Source: Mycolicibacterium sp. P9-64
GTDB lineage: Bacteria; Actinomycetota; Actinomycetes; Mycobacteriales; Mycobacteriaceae
DNA: 64,000 bases
Direction: 5' to 3'
NCBI RefSeq assembly: GCF_008329605.1
Contig: NZ_NPKO01000003.1
Span: forward strand, 62,001 to 126,000
Every line of letters begins with the position of its first letter. Position 1 is the stretch's first letter. This document shows positions 44,270 through 54,400 of the stretch, piece by piece. Both the position numbers and the translations under genes were made by a program. The notes under the pieces were generated by a model. It was not told the DNA's origin and ran no database searches. It saw only the letters and a program-made list of their open reading frames with translations.

Positions 44270-45758
44270 AGCACTCGCCCTGCTGCGCCCACGCTGGTCC
44301 CGGCTCGCCCTGGCCATCGCGCTCGGAGTCCTCGCGCTCGGCAGCGCGCTCGCGCTGGCAGGGGTTTCGGCGTGGCTGATCACACGGGCATGGCAGATGC
44401 CGCCCGTGCTTGATCTGTCCGTCGCCGTGGTGGCGGTACGCGCGCTGGGCATCTCGCGCGGCGTGCTCGGATATTGCGAGCGGCTCGCGACGCACGACAC
44501 CGCCCTGCGCTCCGCGGGCACCGCACGCACACAGCTGTACCGCAGGCTGGTCGACGCGCCTGCCGAAGCGGCGCTGCGCCTGCACAGCGGAGAGCTGGTG
44601 TCCCGGGTGGGTTCATCGGTCGACGAACTCGCCGACGTACTCGTCCGCGCCGTCCTTCCGATCGCCGTCGCGGCGGTGTTGTCCTCGGCTGCCGTCGCCG
44701 TCATCGCCGTCATCTCCCCCGCCGCGGCCGCCGTCCTCGCCGCGTGTCTCCTACTCGCCGGCGTGTTCGCGCCATGGCTGGCCGCACGCGCCGCCAAGGC
44801 GACCGAACAGACTGCCGTCGAACATCACTCGAGCAGGGATGCCGCAGCGATGCTCGCGCTCGAGCACGCGCCCGAACTACGGGTTGGCGGTCGGCTCGAT
44901 GACGTGATCGCTGAGTCCACACTTCAACAGCACGTGTGGGGCGCCGCCTCGGATCGCGCGGCAGCTCCTGCCGCATTCGCCGCGGCCGTGCCGACCCTTG
45001 CGCTCGGTGCCAGCGTGCTCGGTGCACTGATCGCGGGAATCTCGTTGGCCCCGTTGGTCGCCCCGACCACGCTGGCCATCCTGATGCTGCTCCCGCTGTC
45101 GGCGTTCGAGGCCACCACCGCGCTACCCGCCGCGGCCACCCAACTCACCCGCGCCCGTATTGCGATCCGGCGCCTGGTCGAGCTCACCGAGCCGGACCCG
45201 AACGGCCGCCAACGGCCCGTGGTTTCGCCGGTCGACGTCCGTCCGGGCGACCGGCTTGCCATCGTCGGCCCGAGCGGCTGCGGAAAGACCACGCTGCTGA
45301 TGGCCACTGCTGCCCGGCCAGACACCGGCTTCTTCGCCGAGGACGCGCACCTGTTCGACACCACGGTGCGCGACAACCTCCTGGTGGCGCGCGGCGATGC
45401 CACCGACGACGAGCTGAACTCGGCGCTGTCCTGCGTCGGTCTCCAGACGTGGTTGGACGGACTGCCCAAGGGACTGTCCACCGTCCTGCACGGTGGTGCC
45501 GCGGCGGTGTCGGCGGGCCAGCGCAGGCGACTGCTGCTGGCGCGCGCGCTCGTCTCGTCGTTCCCGATCGTGCTGCTCGACGAGCCCACCGAACACCTCG
45601 ACGCCGCCGACGGTGACCGCATCCTCACCGAACTGCTCACCCCTGACGGGCTGTTCCCTGCAGATCGCGCCGTCGTGGTGGCGACCCATCACCTGCCCGA
45701 CGGGATTTCGTGCCAGGCCCTGTCGCTGCACTCCGGCGAGTACTCTCGGCAGACATGA
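44262..45758 (+). CDS. cydC: thiol-reductant ABC exporter subunit CydC, shortened ATPase domain
   Basis: A 498-residue partner of CydD. Membrane domain about residues 10-300; ATPase domain with Walker A GPSGCGKT at 336-343, signature AVSAGQRRRLLLARALV and Walker B PIVLLDEPTEHLD. Between Walker A and the FAEDAHLFDTTVRDNL segment only about 19 residues are present, where E. coli CydC has about 44, and the Q-loop Gln is Glu360. The start TTG 44262 (MSEALALLRPRW) overlaps cydD by eight bases; GTG 44253 is an alternative. The shortened site suggests an asymmetric exporter in which CydD does most of the ATP hydrolysis. Confidence 0.9.
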   Translation: MSEALALLRPRWSRLALAIALGVLALGSALALAGVSAWLITRAWQMPPVLDLSVAVVAVRALGISRGVLGYCERLATHDTALRSAGTARTQLYRRLVDAPAEAALRLHSGELVSRVGSSVDELADVLVRAVLPIAVAAVLSSAAVAVIAVISPAAAAVLAACLLLAGVFAPWLAARAAKATEQTAVEHHSSRDAAAMLALEHAPELRVGGRLDDVIAESTLQQHVWGAASDRAAAPAAFAAAVPTLALGASVLGALIAGISLAPLVAPTTLAILMLLPLSAFEATTALPAAATQLTRARIAIRRLVELTEPDPNGRQRPVVSPVDVRPGDRLAIVGPSGCGKTTLLMATAARPDTGFFAEDAHLFDTTVRDNLLVARGDATDDELNSALSCVGLQTWLDGLPKGLSTVLHGGAAAVSAGQRRRLLLARALVSSFPIVLLDEPTEHLDAADGDRILTELLTPDGLFPADRAVVVATHHLPDGISCQALSLHSGEYSRQT

Positions 45759-46210
45759 CCGGGTACCCCGGCGGATACCCTCCGCCGCCGCAGCAGCCTT
45801 ACTACGGCGGCTATCAACCGCCACCGACCGGACCCAAGAACGGCCTCGGCATCGCCGCGCTCGTCGGCGCCATCGTCGGCCTGGTGTTCTGCTGGACGGT
45901 GGCGGGCGGTGTCGTCCTTGGTGTGCTCGCGGCGATCCTCGGGATCGTCGGCTACGGCCGGGCCAAGCGCGGCCAGGCCACCAATTCCGGTATCGCCATC
46001 GCAGGCATCGTCCTTGGCGCGCTCTCGGTCATCGTGTCGCTGGCCTTCATCCCGATCTGGATCGCTGTGTTCTCCGAAGTCGGAGGCACCGACTACATGG
46101 ATTGCGTGGCCCGCGCCGGCAATGATCCGAAAGCCGTTCAGGGATGCGTGAACCAGTTCCAAGATCGGGTGGAGAACCAGTTCAGCATCACCGTCACGCC
46201 GACGCCCTAG
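45755..46210 (+). CDS. small Pro/Tyr-rich DUF4190-type membrane protein
   Basis: A 151-residue protein: N-terminal cytosolic segment rich in Pro, Tyr and Gly (YPGGYPPPPQQPYYGGYQPP), two membrane helices (GIAALVGAIVGLVFCWTVAGGVVLGVLAAILG and GIAIAGIVLGALSVIVSLAFIPIWI regions), and an outer domain with two Cys (DYMDCVARAG and VQGCVNQF). Function unknown. Its ATG overlaps the cydC stop, so it belongs to the cyd transcript. Its stop overlaps by four bases that of the convergent DUF2156 gene. Confidence 0.8.
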   Translation: MTGYPGGYPPPPQQPYYGGYQPPPTGPKNGLGIAALVGAIVGLVFCWTVAGGVVLGVLAAILGIVGYGRAKRGQATNSGIAIAGIVLGALSVIVSLAFIPIWIAVFSEVGGTDYMDCVARAGNDPKAVQGCVNQFQDRVENQFSITVTPTP

Positions 46211-47568
46211 CCGGTGAGGTGCCGCCTGTGCGGCGTGAACTCCAGCGACAGCAGCACGATCAGCAGCGGCACCACCTGGGTGAGTGACAGCATGACGTAC
46301 CGCCGGTCCCCCAACGCGTGAAACTTGCGCAGGTAGCGGTAGAGCGATTCCAGCGCGATCAGCGCGTCGCCGAGGTGGATCGCGGTGTAGCACAGATTCT
46401 GGATCCGGCCGCGGTTCGTGTCGTCGAAGATCTCCGGAAATGCAGCGAATGCCAGCGAAAGACGCACGGCACCTTGCTGTTTGGCAGCGGTGATCATGTC
46501 GACGGTGAGCCGCTCGTCGATGCCGTTGGGGGCTCCCCTGCGACGCCATGGCACGTCGAGGCTGATGTCGCTGCCACGACCCGCCGTCGCATATCGGTGG
46601 AACCCCTGCACCCGCCCGTGTTCGTCGCGGGCGATGATCAACTGGATGCCGGGATAGCGGCCCTCGAGCGCGCCGTCGAGGATCATCGAGAAGCCGCGTT
46701 CGGTGCGTGCACCGCTCGGCGACGCCAGCAGGACCTCGGTCAGTTCGGCCAGCAGGTCGCGGTCGAGACCCTGCTCGGCGACGATCTCGGTGGTGATGCC
46801 TGCGTTCCTGGTGCGCTGCACGGCCTGTCGCAGGTTGCGGAACTTGCGGCCCGCCATGTCGAAGCCTGCGACGTCGATCACGACGTCACGTCCGATCGGG
46901 ACCGGCCGCAGCGCCTGCCCGATCACGGTGACGTCCGACCAGAGATCCAGCCGGCGCTCGCTGCAGCCCAGCACCACGACACGCCAGCCCCACGCGTGAC
47001 ACATGCCGACGAAATCGTGCACCAGATCCGGGAATTGGGCCTCGTCACCGATCGGGTCGCCACTGACCACGGCATAGCCGCAACGGGTGCGGTACGCGAT
47101 TGCCGCGGTGCCGTCGGAGTGGAAATGGTGGCACTTCGTTGCCTGCATGGCGAATGGCGCGACGGGATCACCCGTAGTGGCCGAGACCAGAGCCCAAACC
47201 TTGGCCCCGTCAGCCGGATTGGGCCGGGCGGCCGTCGGCCACATCAGCGCCACGCCCGCGGCGATCATGAAGGCGCTGCCCAGCGTGTCGACGAACACCA
47301 CCCGCGCGCCGAAGCCGGCGACCAACAAGGCCAGCGCCACCCAGGCGTGTGCCGCCGTGACGGGCCTACCGAGGAAGATGCCACGTGCGATGAAGGCCAC
47401 CGTGACGAAGAGCGTCAGTGCCCACTCCGGCTGCCTGTGGTCGTGGAACACGATCAGGATCAGCCAGCAGAACACGCTGAGCAGTGCGAGAGAGCTGATC
47501 CACCGGGCCGCAGGAGAGTGCACGTGTACGACGACACGCTCACGGGCCCGCAGCCGGGTGTTAACCAT
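46207..47568 (-). CDS. DUF2156 membrane protein, phosphatidylglycerol lysyltransferase-like (Rv1619-like)
   Basis: A 453-residue protein with a short membrane part (four helices within residues about 20-130) and a C-terminal acyltransferase-like DUF2156 domain: CHHFHSDGTAAIAYRTRCGYAVVSGDPIGD, GFDMAGRKFRNLRQAVQRTRNAGI and EIFDDTNRGRIQNLCY regions. Relatives (MprF/LysX C-terminal domains) transfer amino acids from aminoacyl-tRNA to lipid, but this protein lacks a tRNA-synthetase domain and its substrate is unknown. ATG 47568 overlaps the tesB stop by eight bases. Confidence 0.8.
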   Translation of the reverse strand: MVNTRLRARERVVVHVHSPAARWISSLALLSVFCWLILIVFHDHRQPEWALTLFVTVAFIARGIFLGRPVTAAHAWVALALLVAGFGARVVFVDTLGSAFMIAAGVALMWPTAARPNPADGAKVWALVSATTGDPVAPFAMQATKCHHFHSDGTAAIAYRTRCGYAVVSGDPIGDEAQFPDLVHDFVGMCHAWGWRVVVLGCSERRLDLWSDVTVIGQALRPVPIGRDVVIDVAGFDMAGRKFRNLRQAVQRTRNAGITTEIVAEQGLDRDLLAELTEVLLASPSGARTERGFSMILDGALEGRYPGIQLIIARDEHGRVQGFHRYATAGRGSDISLDVPWRRRGAPNGIDERLTVDMITAAKQQGAVRLSLAFAAFPEIFDDTNRGRIQNLCYTAIHLGDALIALESLYRYLRKFHALGDRRYVMLSLTQVVPLLIVLLSLEFTPHRRHLTG

Positions 47569-48436
47569 CGGACCCAGAACCTGGGAAGTACTTGACGATT
47601 CCCTCCTGAACCACGGTGGCGAGGATGCGTCCGGATTCATCGAAGAAGTGCCCGGTGCCCAAGCCCCGCGATTCGGCGGCGACCGGTGACGTCGTCGAGT
47701 ACAGCACCCACTCGTCGAATTCGATGGGTCGGTGGAACCACACCGAGTGGTTCATGCTGACGGCGAAGATGCGGTCGAAACCCCATGAAAGACCGTGCGT
47801 GGTGATGATCGAGTCGAGCACGGTGGTGTCCGACGAGTACACCAGCGCCGCGGCGTGCATCAGCGGATCGTCGGGCATCGGGCCGTCGGCCTTGAGCCAC
47901 ACCCGGTTGTGGGACAGCTTCTCCCCCTTGTCGCGCATCACCCACGCCGGGTCGTTGGTGTAGCGCCACTCGATGGGCCGCAGCGCGCTGACGAAGTGCG
48001 GCACCGTCTCCTCGTAGCCGCGCAGCAACTCGTCGATCGTCGGCAAGCCGTGCGGAGCAGCGACTTCCGGGGCCTCGACGTCGTGCTCGAGACCGCGTCC
48101 CCCCGACAGGTGCGACACCAACGCCGAACCCAAGAGCACGCCGTCCTGCATGACGTCGACGCGCCGGTTGGCGAACCGGCGTTCGTCACGCAGCCGCACG
48201 ACGTGGAACTCCAGGTCCGCGTCCGGATCACCGCCGGCGATGAAGTGCATCGACAGCGCGCTTGGCGGCAGGTCGTGCCGAAGCGTCCGGCTGGCCGCCA
48301 CGAATGCCTGCGCCATCATCTGGCCGCCGAACGTCCTCGGCGGGTTCCTACTCGGATGCCCGCCGGTGAACGTGTCGTCGTCCACCCGATGGAGGTCGAG
48401 TACTGCCAGCAACTCGTTGAGGTCGCCGACAGACAC
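47561..48436 (-). CDS. tesB: acyl-CoA thioesterase II
   Basis: A 291-residue double-hotdog thioesterase (Rv1618-like) that hydrolyses acyl-CoA to free fatty acid and CoA. The N-terminal hotdog contains NPPRTFGGQMMAQAFVAASRTL and SMHFIAGGDPDADLEFHVVRLRDERRFANR. The C-terminal hotdog contains ITTHGLSWGFDRIFAVSMNHSVWFHRPIEFDEWVLY, within which Asp, Thr and Gln form the usual active site. It sits eight bases after pyk and overlaps the DUF2156 gene. Confidence 0.95.
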   Translation of the reverse strand: MSVGDLNELLAVLDLHRVDDDTFTGGHPSRNPPRTFGGQMMAQAFVAASRTLRHDLPPSALSMHFIAGGDPDADLEFHVVRLRDERRFANRRVDVMQDGVLLGSALVSHLSGGRGLEHDVEAPEVAAPHGLPTIDELLRGYEETVPHFVSALRPIEWRYTNDPAWVMRDKGEKLSHNRVWLKADGPMPDDPLMHAAALVYSSDTTVLDSIITTHGLSWGFDRIFAVSMNHSVWFHRPIEFDEWVLYSTTSPVAAESRGLGTGHFFDESGRILATVVQEGIVKYFPGSGSDG

Positions 48437-48444
48437 GGGTCCTC

Positions 48445-49863
48445 CTAGTGGTCGTCCTCGCCGATCCGGTGCACGTGGATCATGTTCGTCGAGCCTACTG
48501 TGCCGGGAGGGGCGCCTGCGACGATGACCACGAGGTCTCCGCGCTTGTAGCGGCCCAGGCCCAGCAGCGACTCGTCGACCTGGCGGATCATTCCGTCGGT
48601 GGTGTCGATGTGCGGCACGATGAAGGTCTCGGTACCCCAGGTCAGCGCGAGCTGGCTGCGAACCTCGGGCAGCGGCGTGAACGCCAGCAACGGCAGCGGC
48701 GTGTGCAGCCGGGCCAGCCGTCGCAAGGTGTCGCCGGACTGCGTGAACGCCACCAGCGCCTTGGCGTCGAGGCGTTCACCGATGTCGCGCGCGGCGTAGG
48801 AGATGACACCGCGCTTGGTGCGCGGCACGTGGGTCAGCGGCGGTGCGGCCGTGGAGTTGTCCTCGACGGCGGTGACGATGCGGGCCATCGTCCTGACGGC
48901 CTCCAGCGGGTACTTGCCCACCGAGGTCTCGCCGGACAGCATCACCGCGTCGGCGCCGTCGAGCACCGCGTTGGCGACGTCGGATGCCTCGGCCCGGGTG
49001 GGCCGCGAGTTCTCGATCATCGACTCGAGCATCTGGGTTGCGACGATGACGGGCTTTGCGTTCTCCCTTGCCATTTGGATGGCGCGCTTCTGAACCAGCG
49101 GCACCTCCTCGAGCGGCAGCTCGACGCCGAGGTCACCGCGGGCGACCATGATGGCGTCGAACGCCAGCACGATGGCCTCGAGGTTGTCGACGGCCTCCGG
49201 CTTCTCCAGCTTGGCGATGACGGGCACCCGCCTGCCGACCCGGTCCATCACCTCGTGGACCAGTTCGATGTCGGACGGCGACCGCACGAACGACAGCGCG
49301 ACGAGGTCGACGCCCAAGCGCAGCGCGAACTCGAGGTCGTCGATGTCCTTCTCGGAGAGGGCGGGGGCCGAGACGTCCATGCCCGGCAGCGACATGCCCT
49401 TGTTGTTGCTGACCTTGCCGCCCTCGGTGACCGAGCAGACGACGTCGTTGCCGTCGACGTGCTCGACGATCAAGCCGATGTTGCCGTCGTCGACGAGCAC
49501 CCGATCGCCCGGCTTGGCGTCCTGGGCCAGTCGCTTGTAGGTGGTCGACACGCGGTCGTGCGTGCCCTCGAAGTCCTCGACGGTGATCCGCACCGTCTCG
49601 CCAGCCACCCATACCGTCGGGCCGTCGGCGAAGCGTCCGAGCCGGATCTTGGGGCCCTGCAGGTCGGCCATGATGCCCACGGCGCGACCGGTGCTGTCCG
49701 ATGCGGAGCGCACCAGCTTGTAATTGGATTCGTGGTCGGCGTAGTCGCCATGGCTGAAGTTGAGTCTCGCCACGTCCATGCCCGCCTCGACCAGGGCCTT
49801 CACCATTTCATCGGTGGAGGTAGCAGGGCCAAGGGTACAGACGATCTTTCCGCGTCTAGTCAC
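48445..49863 (-). CDS. pyk: pyruvate kinase
   Basis: A 472-residue enzyme converting phosphoenolpyruvate and ADP to pyruvate and ATP. Motifs: MTRRGKIVCTLGPATS, LNFSHGDYADH, signature VIAKLEKPEAVDNLEAI with the catalytic Lys, MVARGDLGVELPLEEVPLVQK, and GETSVGKYPLEAV. The C-terminal regulatory domain is the short form. GTG start. A TATGCT -10 lies eight bases before the start, so it may have its own promoter besides read-through from gltBD 40 bases upstream. Confidence 0.98.
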   Translation of the reverse strand: MTRRGKIVCTLGPATSTDEMVKALVEAGMDVARLNFSHGDYADHESNYKLVRSASDSTGRAVGIMADLQGPKIRLGRFADGPTVWVAGETVRITVEDFEGTHDRVSTTYKRLAQDAKPGDRVLVDDGNIGLIVEHVDGNDVVCSVTEGGKVSNNKGMSLPGMDVSAPALSEKDIDDLEFALRLGVDLVALSFVRSPSDIELVHEVMDRVGRRVPVIAKLEKPEAVDNLEAIVLAFDAIMVARGDLGVELPLEEVPLVQKRAIQMARENAKPVIVATQMLESMIENSRPTRAEASDVANAVLDGADAVMLSGETSVGKYPLEAVRTMARIVTAVEDNSTAAPPLTHVPRTKRGVISYAARDIGERLDAKALVAFTQSGDTLRRLARLHTPLPLLAFTPLPEVRSQLALTWGTETFIVPHIDTTDGMIRQVDESLLGLGRYKRGDLVVIVAGAPPGTVGSTNMIHVHRIGEDDH

Positions 49864-49871
49864 GGAAACTC

Positions 49872-49877
49872 AGCATA
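49872..49877 (-). promoter_or_regulatory. candidate -10 element of pyk
   Basis: TATGCT on the minus strand is eight bases upstream of the GTG, in the 39-base gap after gltD. The transcript would have a very short or no leader. Confidence 0.3.
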
Positions 49878-49902
49878 GTCGTAATCGATTCAGAACGACG
49901 AT

Positions 49903-51405
49903 TCAGACGACTGCCAGGGGCAGTGCACCGGGCTTGACCGGCGCGGGAAGATCCGAGTCACCCATCAGGTACGTGTCGACGGCGTGCGCGGCGCTGCGGC
50001 CCTCCGCGATGGCCCACACGATCAACGAGGCGCCCCGGTGCGCGTCGCCACAGACGAACACCCCTGCAGCGTCGGTCTGCCAGTCGGAACCGCAGGCCAG
50101 CGCTCCCCTGCCGTTGAGGGTCAGCCCCAGAGCACCGAGGAGTGGCATGTGCTCGACGCCCTCGAACCCAATCGCAAGCAGGGCCAGTTCGCACGGGATC
50201 TCAATGGTGTCGCCGACAGGCGTGATGCGCCGACGGCCTTGCGCGTCGCGCTCGACTTTGACCTCGGCGATCTCCATCGCCACCAGATTTCCTTGGTCGT
50301 CGCCGCGGAATCGCTGCACCGCGACCTCGTACCGGCGCGCGCCACCTTCGGCGTGGGCAGGTGAGGTTCGCAACACCATCGGCCACGTCGGCCATGGCGA
50401 GCGCGATTCGTCGCGCTGCCCAGGGGGCTCGGCGTTGTAGTCGAGCTGTGTGACCGACTTCGCGCCCTGTCGGTGCGCGGTGCCGAGACAGTCGGCACCG
50501 GTGTCGCCGCCGCCGATGATCACGACGTGCTTGTCCTTGGCCGACAGCGGCGACGCACCGTCACCCTCGCACTCCCTGTTGGCGGCCACCAGGTGGTCCA
50601 TCGCCAGGTGCACACCCATGAGCTCGCGTCCCTCGACGTCGTTGTCGCGGGCACGCAGCGCACCAACGGCGAGCACCACCGCGTCGTGTTGTGCGTGCAG
50701 CGCCTCGATGCTGAGATCGACGCCGACCTCGCAGTCGGTCACGAAACGCGTTCCCTCGGCCCGCATCTGGGCCAGGCGCTGGTTGAGGGTCGACTTCTCC
50801 AGCTTGTACTCGGGGATGCCGTAGCGCATCAGACCGCCGAGGCGATCGTCGCGCTCGTAGACGGTGACGTCGTGGCCGGCGCGTGTGAGTTGTTGGGCGG
50901 CAGCGAGTCCCGCGGGTCCAGAACCTACGACTGCGACACTCTTGCCCGTGGAGATGGCGGCAGGTTGGGGTTCGATGATGCCGTACATCCAGCCGTGGTC
51001 GACGATCGCCTGTTCGATCCGCTTGATCGTGACGGCGCCACCGGTCTTCTCGTCGGCGATGGACAGCACGCACGCTGCCTCGCACGGCGCGGGACACAGC
51101 CGGCCGGTGAACTCCGGGAAGTTGTTCGTGGCGTGCAGCCGGTCGCTGGCCGCGTCCCACCGCCCGCGTCGCACCAAATCGTTCCACTCTGGGATGAGGT
51201 TGCCAAGCGGGCAGCCCGCAGTTCCGGAGTGGCAGAACGGGATTCCGCAGTCCATGCAGCGGCGCGCCTGTTGCGAGACTTCGCCGGCGCGCTCCTGCGG
51301 ATCCTGGCGTTCGTAGACCTCGCGCCAGTCGCCGATGCGTTCGTCGACGGGGCGCTTGGCCGCCTCGATCTTGGCGACCTTCAAGAATCCGGTTGGGTCA
51401 GCCAC
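49903..51405 (-). CDS. gltD: glutamate synthase small (beta) subunit
   Basis: A 500-residue NADPH-oxidising subunit of glutamate synthase. N-terminal iron-sulfur motifs are [23 protein letters not shown] and [19 protein letters not shown] site [22 protein letters not shown] site [17 protein letters not shown], and a final FAD motif [19 protein letters not shown]. It passes electrons from NADPH to GltB for synthesis of glutamate from glutamine and 2-oxoglutarate. GTG 51405 overlaps the gltB stop by eight bases. Confidence 0.97.
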   Translation of the reverse strand: MADPTGFLKVAKIEAAKRPVDERIGDWREVYERQDPQERAGEVSQQARRCMDCGIPFCHSGTAGCPLGNLIPEWNDLVRRGRWDAASDRLHATNNFPEFTGRLCPAPCEAACVLSIADEKTGGAVTIKRIEQAIVDHGWMYGIIEPQPAAISTGKSVAVVGSGPAGLAAAQQLTRAGHDVTVYERDDRLGGLMRYGIPEYKLEKSTLNQRLAQMRAEGTRFVTDCEVGVDLSIEALHAQHDAVVLAVGALRARDNDVEGRELMGVHLAMDHLVAANRECEGDGASPLSAKDKHVVIIGGGDTGADCLGTAHRQGAKSVTQLDYNAEPPGQRDESRSPWPTWPMVLRTSPAHAEGGARRYEVAVQRFRGDDQGNLVAMEIAEVKVERDAQGRRRITPVGDTIEIPCELALLAIGFEGVEHMPLLGALGLTLNGRGALACGSDWQTDAAGVFVCGDAHRGASLIVWAIAEGRSAAHAVDTYLMGDSDLPAPVKPGALPLAVV

Positions 51406-54400
51406 GGCTCGCCTCCATGATCGCGGTGTCCACGTCACGCCCCTCTGCCTTCGCCATCCGGGTCGCCTGCAGCACCCTTTGGTAGTCCGTGGGCATGATC
51501 TTGGTGAATTGCCCACTTCGCCTCGGCCAGTCGGACAACACTGACTTGGCCAACGTGCTGGCGGTCAGATTGGAGTGCCGCGCGACGACGTCGTGCAGCC
51601 ACACCAGATCCTCCGGCTCGAGCCTCTGCAACTCGACCATCTCGGTGTTGACCATGGCCGGGTCGAGACCCAGCACGAACGCGATGCCACCCGACATGCC
51701 CGCAGCCATGTTGCGGCCCGTCTTGCCGAGCACGACGACACGGCCGCCGGTCATGTACTCACAGGCGTGATCACCGACGCCCTCGACGACGGCGAGCGCC
51801 CCGGAGTTGCGGGCACAGAACCGTTCACCGACGGTCCCCCGAAGGAACACCTCGCCGGACGTGGCTCCGAAGACCAGGGTGTTGCCCGCGATGACGTTGT
51901 CCTCCGGTAGGAACAGCACGTCGTCGTCCGGCCTGACGATCACTCGGCCCCCTGAAAGGCCCTTGCCGACATAGTCGTTGGCATCGCCGATCAGCTCGAG
52001 GGTGATGCCGGGCGGCAGGAACGCGCCGAGCGACTGGCCTGCCGAGCCCGTCAGCGTCACGTGGATGGTGTCGTCGAGCAGGCCCTGGCCCCCATACCTG
52101 CGCGTGACCTCTGCGCCAAGCAGCGTGCCGACGGTGCGGTTGACGTTGCGCACCGGCAGTTCCAGCCGGACCGGTCGGGCGTCTTCGAGTGCTCCCTCGG
52201 CCAGCGCGATGAGCGTCTGGTCGAGTGCGTGCTCGAGGGCGTGGTCCTGGTCGCGCAGCCTCCGGCGCTGGGTGAGCTGCGCCCCGTGCGCGTCCGTGGG
52301 GATTGCGAAGATGGGCGTGAGGTCGAGCCCGCGGCTCTTCCAGTGCGCGACGCCCGGGGCGGTGTCGAGCACGTCGACCCGTCCGACCGCCTCGTCGATG
52401 CTGCGGAAACCGAGCTCGGCCAGATACTTGCGGACGTCCTCGGCGATGAACCGGAAGAAGTTCTCCACGAACTCGGGCTTGCCGTTGAAGCGCGCCCGCA
52501 GTTCCGGGTTTTGCGTCGCCACGCCCACGGGGCAGGTATCGAGGTGGCAGACCCGCATCATGATGCAGCCGGCCACCACCAGCGGAGCGGTGGCGAAGCC
52601 GTACTCCTCGGCGCCGAGCAGCGCCGCCACGATGACGTCGCGCGCCGTGCGCAGCCCGCCGTCGCACTGCACGGTGATCCGGTCGCGAAGACCGTTGAGC
52701 ACCAGCGTCTGTTGGGTGTCGGCGAGCCCGATTTCCCAGGGTGCGCCTGCGTGCTTGAGCGACGTCAGTGGCGCCGCACCGGTTCCTCCGTCGTAGCCCG
52801 AGATCAGCACCACGTCGGCGTGCGCCTTCGACACACCCGCCGCGACCGTCCCGACACCGACCGAGCTGACCAGCTTGACGTGGATGCGCGCCTCCGAGTT
52901 GGCGTTCTTGAGGTCGTGGATCAGCTGCGCCAGATCCTCGATCGAGTAGATGTCGTGGTGCGGCGGCGGCGAGATCAGCCCGACCCCTGGCGTGGAGTGC
53001 CGCGTCTTGGCGATGTTCGGGTACACCTTGTAGCCGGGTAGCTGGCCGCCCTCGCCGGGCTTGGCGCCCTGAGCCATCTTGATCTGGATGTCGGTGGCGT
53101 TGACCAGATAGTCGCTGGTGACGCCGAACCGGCCCGAGGCGACCTGCTTGACGGCGCTCCGCCTGCGCGGATCGTAGAGGCGGTCCGTGTCCTCACCTCC
53201 CTCGCCGCTATTCGAGCGGCCGCCGAGCGCGTTCATGGCGATCGCCATGGTTTCGTGCGCCTCGGCGGAGATGGAGCCGTAACTCATTGCGCCGGTGTTG
53301 AACCGGGTGAGGATCGATTCGACCGATTCCACTTCGTCCAGCGACACGGGCGGGCGCACGCCGGTCTTCAGTTCGAAGAGCCCACGGAGCGCCCCGCCGT
53401 CGCGGGTCAGCCGGTTGACCTCTTCGGAGTACTGCGCGAAGACGTCGTGGCGGCCCGTGCGCGTCGAGTGCTGCAGCAGGAAGACGACTTCCGGGGTGAA
53501 CAGGTGGAGCTCGCCCTCGCGCCGGAACGCGTACTCGCCACCGACCTCGAGCCTGCGGTGCACACGCTCGGTGGGGTTCTCCGGGTAGGCCCTGCGGTGG
53601 CGGAGCTTGACCTCCTCGGCAAGCACGTCGAGGCCGACGCCGCCGAGTTGGGTTGGGGTGCCCGCGAAGTACTCGTCGACGACGTCGCGGTCGATGCCGA
53701 TGGCCTCGAAGGCCTGCGCGCCGGTGTAGGAGGCGACGGTCGAGATGCCCATCTTGCTCATCACCTTCATCACGCCCTTGCCGAGCGCCTTGAGGTAGTT
53801 GCGCACGGCCGTGGCGGGTTCGATGCCGGTGAGCTCGCCTTCACGGACCAGGTCTTCGATGGACTCGAAGGCAAGGTAGGGGTTGACGGCCGCGGCACCG
53901 AAGCCGATCAGCATCGCGATGTGGTGCACCTCGCGCGCGTCACCGCTCTCCACCACCAGCCCGACGGTGGTGCGCGCCTTGGTGCGGACCAGATGGTGGT
54001 GCACCGCCGAGACCGCGAGCAGCGACGGGACCGGCGCCTTCGTGTGATCGGAGTCCCGGTCTGAGATGACCAGCGTCCGTGCGCCCTTCGCGATGGCCTC
54101 ACTGGCCCGGATGCGCAGATCGTCCAGCGCCTCGCCCAAGCCTTCGCCGCCGCGTTCGACGTCGTAGAGCGCTCGAAGCACCGTGGTCTTGAGCCCGGGC
54201 TGCTCGCCGTCGTCGTTGATGTGCACGATCTTGTTGAGTTCGTCGTTGTCGAGCACGGGCCAGGCCAGCTTGATCTGCCGACAGGACGCTGCGGACGGTT
54301 CGAGCAGGTTGTGCTCGGGTCCCATCACCCGGGCCATGGACGTCACGACCGCCTCGCGGATGGCGTCCAGGGGTGGGTTGGTGACCTGGGCGAAGAGTTC

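Noticed and set aside
42500..44797. 765-codon open frame on the - strand across cydB, cydD and cydC
   Set aside because: It runs opposite three well-supported overlapping genes and has no recognisable motif. It is a codon-bias shadow.
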